Of a stretch of DNA of 64,000 nucleotides, positions 58,881 to 64,000 are shown in pieces. Each line of letters begins with the position of its first letter. Position 1 is the first letter of the stretch. The notes under the pieces are model-generated. The model saw only the letters and a list, made by a program, of their open reading frames with translations, searched no databases and had not been told where the DNA came from. Where the stretch lies: the NCBI GenBank assembly GCA_903904815.1, contig CAIVDU010000051.1:34938-98937 (forward strand). Reading direction: 5' to 3'. The position numbers and the translations under genes are program-made. Source of the DNA: an uncultured Armatimonadota bacterium (GTDB lineage Bacteria; Armatimonadota; Fimbriimonadia; Fimbriimonadales; Fimbriimonadaceae).

Positions 58881-60923
58881 TCATTTTTCAATTGGCTCAA
58901 TGCTGATTTGTTGGGCGTCGATTCGGCCTTCGGTTAGGACGAAGGCGATGGCGCCGTCTTGGAGTTCGTCGTCGGTGGCTTCTAGGATCGTGGCTCCGTT
59001 GAGTTCGCCTCGAAGGTGGTTGCCACTCACCTGGAGATGGAATCGGATCTTCTCGTCAAACTCCCAGGCGAACGGTGCGCGGGCGAGAACGGCGACGTCT
59101 CCTAAGGACTTGATGAGTTGGGCTTCGCCCTCTCGCGTGACTCTCAGGGCGTAGTAACGCTGCATGCCTTGGACGCGGACGGCGATGCCAGCGTTTTCGA
59201 CGAGGCAGACTTGAATTTCGGATTCGACGGCGAGGTCTTGCCATTCTCGGCAGCCATGAATGAGGAGCCCAGTGCCTTCATTTTGAGACAATCGGAACGG
59301 GCCACCCCAGGTTCCGAATTCGCTCACACCGTTGACCCAAGCGTCTCGCCATACGACGCCCTCCGGCGTCTTCCCGAGGTGGACGTGGGGGACGCCGTCC
59401 CAGGTGAGCCACTCCAGTTCGAGTTCGTCGCCAACATTCCCTTCCACGTAAAGTCCGACCTCGGAGATGGGGTAGCCGCCAAGATCGGGGACGCAGTATT
59501 CGACGGCGGTCACGCCAGCCGGTTCAACATGATGCCACTCCGAATTGAGAATCTGTGGTTCGTCGCCACCGGCAAACGCGCCAATTCGAATGGCCACGGA
59601 AGCGGAGTTGGTCGCTCCACGAATCTGGGCTCGGACTGTCTGACCGGGCGACAGGGTGGGGCATGCAACCAAACCGTAGCCTCCAGCGCGACGATCTTCC
59701 GCAGACGGAAATGTGGGTGTCATCACACATCCGTTCGAGTCGGTAAGCGTAAGTTTCAGGCGGCGATCGGTGTTCGAGACTCGGATTCCGTCTCCCGCAA
59801 AACCTTGAACCGAACCCGGAAAGTCGAACGTAAACCGTAGGTTTGAGTGTGGGTTTTCACTGGGTTCGTCGTGGAGCCCGAACGCGGTCTGGACGATGGC
59901 TTTCGTTTCGCGGACCGCATCGGTCACGCATCGCCCGCCATCGGCGGTGGGGAGGTAAATACGGTCTCTTACGGGACCTCGCCAGTCGTAGCCGGCATCG
60001 ATTCCCGCCAGCCCGCCCATCACGCCTAGGATGCTTCCGACATTGGCGGAGTTGCAGTCGGTATCCCAACCGCAGGTGTTGGCGATCATGAGGGATCGGG
60101 AGAAGTCTCCGCCGCCAAAGAGGAGGGCAAGGATGACGATTCCGTGGTTGGGAACGACGTGGCATCCTCCGCCGTATTGTTCGTAGCCGTACTTCCGCTT
60201 GAGTTTCTGGAATGCAGACCGCCACTCAATTCCGGATTCGCGCCAGGTTCGAATTTCGCCGACCATGTTGGCGATGGTCGATTCGGCGGGGATCAGCGGC
60301 AAGGCGCCATCCAGCAAAGATTCGACGTCCTCATGAACGAACGCGAGAGCGGTCATGGCGGCGATCAGTTGAGCGGCATAGACGGCTTCTCCGTCGTGGC
60401 TCACGGACCCTGCTCGTCGCGCGTAGTCGGCGGCCGACTCTGGATCGCCAGGGTGGATCAATCCCCAACCTTCGATGAAAATCTGGGCTCCAATCTGTTC
60501 GGCGACCGTCTTTCCGTTCAGCGCGATCGAGCCGCTCAGGGGGGCGGAAATACCGTGCTTGAGGCGGAGATAGGCGGTGTGTTCGGTGGAAGTTCCCATT
60601 CCTCCCCACCAAAGAATGGTTCGGCCCTCGATGATGTAGTTCATCCAGGAATCTCCGATCATCGCCGGAGTCAGTTCGGGCGAGTACTCGGAATCGACCA
60701 CCGCCCTCAGAAACGTGAACGTGCCGGTGATATCGTCGTCGGGCACCACGAGTTGGCATCCCCGTTCTTCGTGGAGATAGTGATCGACTTCGCCGATCTC
60801 TTTTTCGATATGCTCGTGGGGCCAACCTTCGATGGGACGGCCCAGATAGACCCCGATGATCTTTCCGAGCACGCCGGCATACACTTGCTCGGCATAGTTA
60901 CTATTGTGAATGTAGCTGTTCAT
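58881..60923 (-). CDS. ADP-ribosylglycohydrolase-family protein with C-terminal sugar-binding-like domain
   Basis: From ATG 60923 there are 680 residues (an ATG at 60959 would add 12). The first 365 residues match the ADP-ribosyl-GH fold: YAGVLGKIIGVYLGRPIEGW, VVPDDDITGTF (metal aspartates), a NHGIVILALLFGGGDFSRSL motif and CGWDTDCNSANVGSILG (second metal set). Residues after about 500 form a beta-sandwich ending FVLTEGRIDAQQISIEPIEK, like the concanavalin-type domains added to glycosidases. ADP-ribosylglycohydrolases remove ADP-ribose from proteins or small molecules; related enzymes act on other N-glycosides, and the second domain hints at a sugar substrate. Confidence 0.85.
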   Translation of the reverse strand: MNSYIHNSNYAEQVYAGVLGKIIGVYLGRPIEGWPHEHIEKEIGEVDHYLHEERGCQLVVPDDDITGTFTFLRAVVDSEYSPELTPAMIGDSWMNYIIEGRTILWWGGMGTSTEHTAYLRLKHGISAPLSGSIALNGKTVAEQIGAQIFIEGWGLIHPGDPESAADYARRAGSVSHDGEAVYAAQLIAAMTALAFVHEDVESLLDGALPLIPAESTIANMVGEIRTWRESGIEWRSAFQKLKRKYGYEQYGGGCHVVPNHGIVILALLFGGGDFSRSLMIANTCGWDTDCNSANVGSILGVMGGLAGIDAGYDWRGPVRDRIYLPTADGGRCVTDAVRETKAIVQTAFGLHDEPSENPHSNLRFTFDFPGSVQGFAGDGIRVSNTDRRLKLTLTDSNGCVMTPTFPSAEDRRAGGYGLVACPTLSPGQTVRAQIRGATNSASVAIRIGAFAGGDEPQILNSEWHHVEPAGVTAVEYCVPDLGGYPISEVGLYVEGNVGDELELEWLTWDGVPHVHLGKTPEGVVWRDAWVNGVSEFGTWGGPFRLSQNEGTGLLIHGCREWQDLAVESEIQVCLVENAGIAVRVQGMQRYYALRVTREGEAQLIKSLGDVAVLARAPFAWEFDEKIRFHLQVSGNHLRGELNGATILEATDDELQDGAIAFVLTEGRIDAQQISIEPIEK

Positions 60924-61105
60924 TTCGAACTCGTGTTTCCTTGCTTCAGGATTGCGCATTGAAAGACTTTCGCGCCGGGTCTGGGCGAAGCCATGGGCTC
61001 CTGTCCGGGGCGCTCGTTGTTCAAGTTTGAGCTACCCGGATACCGCGACCCCAGGAACCAGCGGCTACATGGGGTTAGTTGGGGTCGAGTGCTCGGTTTT
61101 AAGCA

Positions 61106-61123
61106 CAATCGAGTACTCGATTG
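61106..61123. promoter_or_regulatory. perfect 18-bp palindrome between divergent genes
   Basis: CAATCGAGTACTCGATTG reads the same on both strands. It lies 147 bp before the ADP-ribosylglycohydrolase ATG at 60959 and 90 bp before the hybrid kinase ATG at 61213, a good place for an operator shared by both. An imperfect partial copy (CGAGTGCTCG) occurs 20 bp to the left. No cognate regulator is known from the window. Confidence 0.6.
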
Positions 61124-61212
61124 CAGGATCGAAGCAGGATCACCGATAATGCCTACCGTGATTCGCGCTAGGAGGCTGTTCTCTTAGACGCTGAGAAGGC
61201 GGGGCCGACCCA

Positions 61213-63846
61213 ATGCCAACAAATACTCTTACGAGCCAAGGCGACGGAGCCGCAATGTTCCAAGTGAATGAAGACTTGCAGATCACTTGGGCGGGCGAGT
61301 CTTTTCTCGGGGCTCTGGGTTATGGCGCACTCGCTTTAGTCGGTGAGCGCTTGAGCCGTGTTTTTGGCGACCCAGATGGGATTGAGGCACATCGATTTTT
61401 CTTGGCGGTACAAGAACGCCAAACGGCTCGCATTGAAACCTGGCTAATCAAGTCCGATGGCACTCCCGTTTGGGGGACGCTCTCGTGTGAGCCGGTGATC
61501 CAGAGGGAAGGAACCTATTCGCACACAAGTGGAGTTCTGTCTCTTCCCTCGACACGCCGGCCGGCGGAAGAAGCGTCAGATTCTCTCGCCAGGCAATTCT
61601 TGCTTGCGACTGAGCTTTCAAACACCGGGTTGTTCGATTGGGACACGCGGACCAACGAAGTTCGCTACTCGAAGATCTGGAAACGGCAGCTCGGCTACGA
61701 AGAGCACGAACTTCGCGACCATTTTGAAGAGTGGTACAGCCGTCTCCACCCGGACGACCTTGCGACAACAATGAGCCGGGTTGAGGCTTATTTGAGTAAC
61801 CCTAGTGAGTCCTACGAAGGCGAATTTCGCATGCGCCACAAGAATGGGGAATATCGTTGGATTCGGGCACAGGGCTCTCTCGTGATGTCAGAAGACGGCA
61901 CCCCACTTCGCATGATGGGATGTCACATCGATATTACGGAGCGCAAGGTGGCGGATGCGGCGTTCAAAGAGAGCCAGCTGCGTATGCAGGCGCTGTTCGA
62001 GCATGCCCTAAACGGGATCTTGATGATGGACGACACGGGTCGCTACGTCGAGGCGAATCCGGCTGCGTGCAAAATCCTTGGATACGATCGCGAAGAACTC
62101 TTGAAGATGACGGCAGTAGACGTGTTTCAGGACGGTCGGCCATCCGAAGTTTATCTGAAGGGGTGGCAGCGGTTTCTCCAGGGAGATTCTCCGCGCGGCA
62201 TCCTTGCCTTACATAAGCGGGATGGCTCGATGATAACGGTCGAATATAGTGCGGTCTCCCATGTCCTGCCGGGGATCCACCTGTCCATCCTTTCGGATGT
62301 CACTGAAAAACAGGCCACGGAAGACGCGCTCAAGCTGGCTCGTTTCACTCTGGATCATGCGACGATCGCGGTGTTTTGGATCCGGACGGATGGAAGCTTT
62401 ATCGACTTCAACGAAGAAGCGTGTCGGTCGTTGGGCTACTCCCGGGAGGAGATGCTCCGACTCGACGTCGCCGACATCGATCCAAACCATCCCAAAGAAA
62501 CTTGGCCTGTCCACTGGGAGGCACTTCGAGAAGCAGGCTCTTTGACTTTCCAGAGCGTTCAGCGTCGGAAAGATGGGTCGCTAGTGGATGTCGAGATCAG
62601 CGCCCACTATCTTCAGTTCGGGGATATTGAACTGAATTGCGCGTTTGTTCGTGACATCACCGACATTCAGAGGGCGGCCCAGGAGCGCGCGGGGCTGGAG
62701 AGCCAGCTTCGCGAAGCGCAGAAGATGGAGGCGATCGGGACGCTCGCGGGCGGGATTGCCCATGACTTCAACAACATTCTTGGTGCGATCATCGGCAACC
62801 TGGATTTGGCAAGGCAGGATGTTGGCGATGATAGTCCGGCACAGGTGAGTCTGTCTGAAATCAATCGCGCGGCTGTTCGGGCCAAGGGTCTCGTGCAGCA
62901 GATTCTCACGTTCAGCCGTCGGCAACCGAACGAATTTGCCGTCCTGGACTTAGTTCCACTGGTCTCGGAAGGCATCGGAATGCTGCGAGCGATCTTCCCT
63001 TCGGGCATTACGATCTCGGCCGACCTAGGCGCCGAAAGTATCCTGGCGAATGTCGACTCGACCCAGATCAATCAGATTCTCATGAATCTGTGCACCAACG
63101 CCTGGCACGCGATGCAGTCGGCCACGGGGATCATCCGAATCTCTTTGTCCCAGGCTGAAGTCAACCCAGAGATCCTCCCTAAAGCCAAGAACCTGCCAAG
63201 CGGTCGTTATGCTTTGCTTCGGGTTGCGGACCAAGGCATTGGAATTCCGGCGGAAGCAATCGACCGCATCTTTGAACCCTTCTACACCACGAAGGCGATC
63301 GGACACGGAACCGGACTGGGGCTATCCGTCGTGCATGGAATCGTAAAGGAGCACGGAGGCGCTGTTTTTGTTGAAAGCGAAGCGGGGCTCGGCACGATTT
63401 TTGATGTCTATTTGCCGCTCGTAGAGGAGCCTGACATGGACCGAGGAGCCAAATCTGCGAGTATGTCTGGTTCGTCTGGCGGTGGCCAGCACATCCTTTA
63501 CGTTGACGACGAAGAGGCGATGGTGTTCATGATGCGCAGGGCGCTGGAGCGAAAGGGGTACCGGGTCAGCGCGTTCGAACATCCTCATGATGCTTTGGAG
63601 GCCTTTCGTGACGATCCTTACTCCTTCGACGTAGTTGTCACTGATCAGAACATGCCAGGGGCATCTGGTCTCGATGTGACCCGAAAGATTCGCGAGATGA
63701 GGCCAGAAATGCCGATAGCAATCATTTCTGGATTCGTTTCCGACGACTTGGTTCGTCAAGCGAACGCAGTTGGGGTCACCGAGCTCCTGTACAAACCGAA
63801 CTCAGTACAGGAGCTTTGCGACGCGATCCGAAAGCTTGTAGGCTAA
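61213..63846 (+). CDS. four-PAS NtrB-type hybrid histidine kinase
   Basis: The 877-residue protein has no membrane helix. PAS domains lie at about 12-115, 125-250 (GEYRWIRAQG), 256-375 (VEANPAACKILGYDREELL) and 380-500 (FIDFNEEACRSLGYSREEML). A HisKA domain follows with phospho-acceptor His517 in GGIAHDFNNILGAIIGNLD, then HATPase (ILMNLCTNAWHAM, ADQGIGIPAEAID, GTGLGLSVVHGIV), and a C-terminal receiver with Asp811 (VVVTDQNMPGASG). The kinase type with HDFNN is common in cytoplasmic redox or light sensors. It has no partner response regulator next to it. It is divergent from the ADP-ribosylglycohydrolase gene, with a palindrome in between. Confidence 0.93.
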   Translation: MPTNTLTSQGDGAAMFQVNEDLQITWAGESFLGALGYGALALVGERLSRVFGDPDGIEAHRFFLAVQERQTARIETWLIKSDGTPVWGTLSCEPVIQREGTYSHTSGVLSLPSTRRPAEEASDSLARQFLLATELSNTGLFDWDTRTNEVRYSKIWKRQLGYEEHELRDHFEEWYSRLHPDDLATTMSRVEAYLSNPSESYEGEFRMRHKNGEYRWIRAQGSLVMSEDGTPLRMMGCHIDITERKVADAAFKESQLRMQALFEHALNGILMMDDTGRYVEANPAACKILGYDREELLKMTAVDVFQDGRPSEVYLKGWQRFLQGDSPRGILALHKRDGSMITVEYSAVSHVLPGIHLSILSDVTEKQATEDALKLARFTLDHATIAVFWIRTDGSFIDFNEEACRSLGYSREEMLRLDVADIDPNHPKETWPVHWEALREAGSLTFQSVQRRKDGSLVDVEISAHYLQFGDIELNCAFVRDITDIQRAAQERAGLESQLREAQKMEAIGTLAGGIAHDFNNILGAIIGNLDLARQDVGDDSPAQVSLSEINRAAVRAKGLVQQILTFSRRQPNEFAVLDLVPLVSEGIGMLRAIFPSGITISADLGAESILANVDSTQINQILMNLCTNAWHAMQSATGIIRISLSQAEVNPEILPKAKNLPSGRYALLRVADQGIGIPAEAIDRIFEPFYTTKAIGHGTGLGLSVVHGIVKEHGGAVFVESEAGLGTIFDVYLPLVEEPDMDRGAKSASMSGSSGGGQHILYVDDEEAMVFMMRRALERKGYRVSAFEHPHDALEAFRDDPYSFDVVVTDQNMPGASGLDVTRKIREMRPEMPIAIISGFVSDDLVRQANAVGVTELLYKPNSVQELCDAIRKLVG

Positions 63847-63849
63847 GCG

Positions 63850-64000
63850 TCAGTAAACCGGCCAGGAATCGGTTCGAAAAGGAAACGCGGGAAGTCCAGC
63901 CCCGTTGTATAGGGTGATGTCGGGATTGTCGGCCCAGGCATACCGCGCGGCGACCGGGGTAGGAACTTCAGGGCAGCTCAACTCGACGTCATTTCCGACA
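63850..64000 (-). CDS. sialate O-acetylesterase (C-terminal end)
   Basis: The minus strand reads in one frame from the window edge to a TGA at 63850. It encodes [45 protein letters not shown]. The R-Y-A-W-x-D-N-P ... N-x-x-GLPA-x-PFRTD ending is characteristic of bacterial sialic-acid 9-O-acetylesterases, in which it follows the beta-sandwich domain. The catalytic SGNH part lies outside the window. With the sialidase-like gene at 1206 this suggests use of sialylated glycans, though these genes are 61 kb apart. Confidence 0.85.
   Translation of the reverse strand, partial: VGNDVELSCPEVPTPVAARYAWADNPDITLYNGAGLPAFPFRTDSWPVY

Overview
The window looks like chromosome of a diderm bacterium, most likely an Armatimonadota relative of Fimbriimonas. 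The grounds are: three scattered pseudopilin-like genes, two of which carry the leader [18 protein letters not shown] followed by a FPVF-Q-AKAAAK stretch that is common in that group; TonB-dependent receptors and a lipoprotein signal peptidase, which imply an outer membrane; moderately high GC; weak Shine-Dalgarno sites with several GTG and TTG starts; and short operons on both strands. The phylum call is inference from these traits, not from a marker tree. No phage, plasmid, CRISPR or rRNA genes are visible.

Layout. 1-7.3 kb: a GH2 beta-mannosidase cut by the window edge, a secreted sialidase-like protein, a tricorn-type protease and a secreted cysteine-peptidase-like protein. 7.4-17.6 kb: a TPR protein with a clear terminator, then TonB receptor, YfiR-family periplasmic protein, second TonB receptor, CHASE8-HAMP-PAS hybrid histidine kinase and REC-HD-GYP protein, all in one direction and read here as one envelope-to-c-di-GMP signalling unit. 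18-28 kb: pseudopilins, oxidoreductase, metallophosphoesterase, lysine-type aminotransferase, MscL and a ribose-type ABC transporter with a LacI-type operator. 28-38 kb: acetyl-CoA synthetase, methyltransferase-glycosyltransferase pair, an L7/L12-like repeat membrane protein, and a PadR membrane-protein cassette. 38-50 kb: esterase, FAD oxidoreductase, three tandem related secreted proteins, dapB, ileS-lspA, a cyclase-like membrane protein and a PIG-L deacetylase.

50-59 kb is the most repeat-rich part: a KHGLTA-family gene followed by C-E/Q-T-N-P repeats, several families of hairpin repeats, a DUF433/PIN-like toxin-antitoxin pair, and tRNA-Ala(CGC) whose 3' end is copied into two tandem 89-bp units. 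A GH32 enzyme, a tRNA-dihydrouridine synthase, an SGNH hydrolase, an ADP-ribosylglycohydrolase, a four-PAS hybrid kinase and the end of a sialate O-acetylesterase complete the window.

Taken together the metabolic genes point to a heterotroph that uses complex glycans and peptides (GH2, GH32, sialidase-like, sialate esterase, tricorn, ribose-type uptake, acetate activation). The most interesting material is the TonB/YfiR/CHASE8-kinase/HD-GYP cluster and the repeat families, one of which is built partly from a tRNA tail. Family assignments rest on motifs read by eye; no database search was run.
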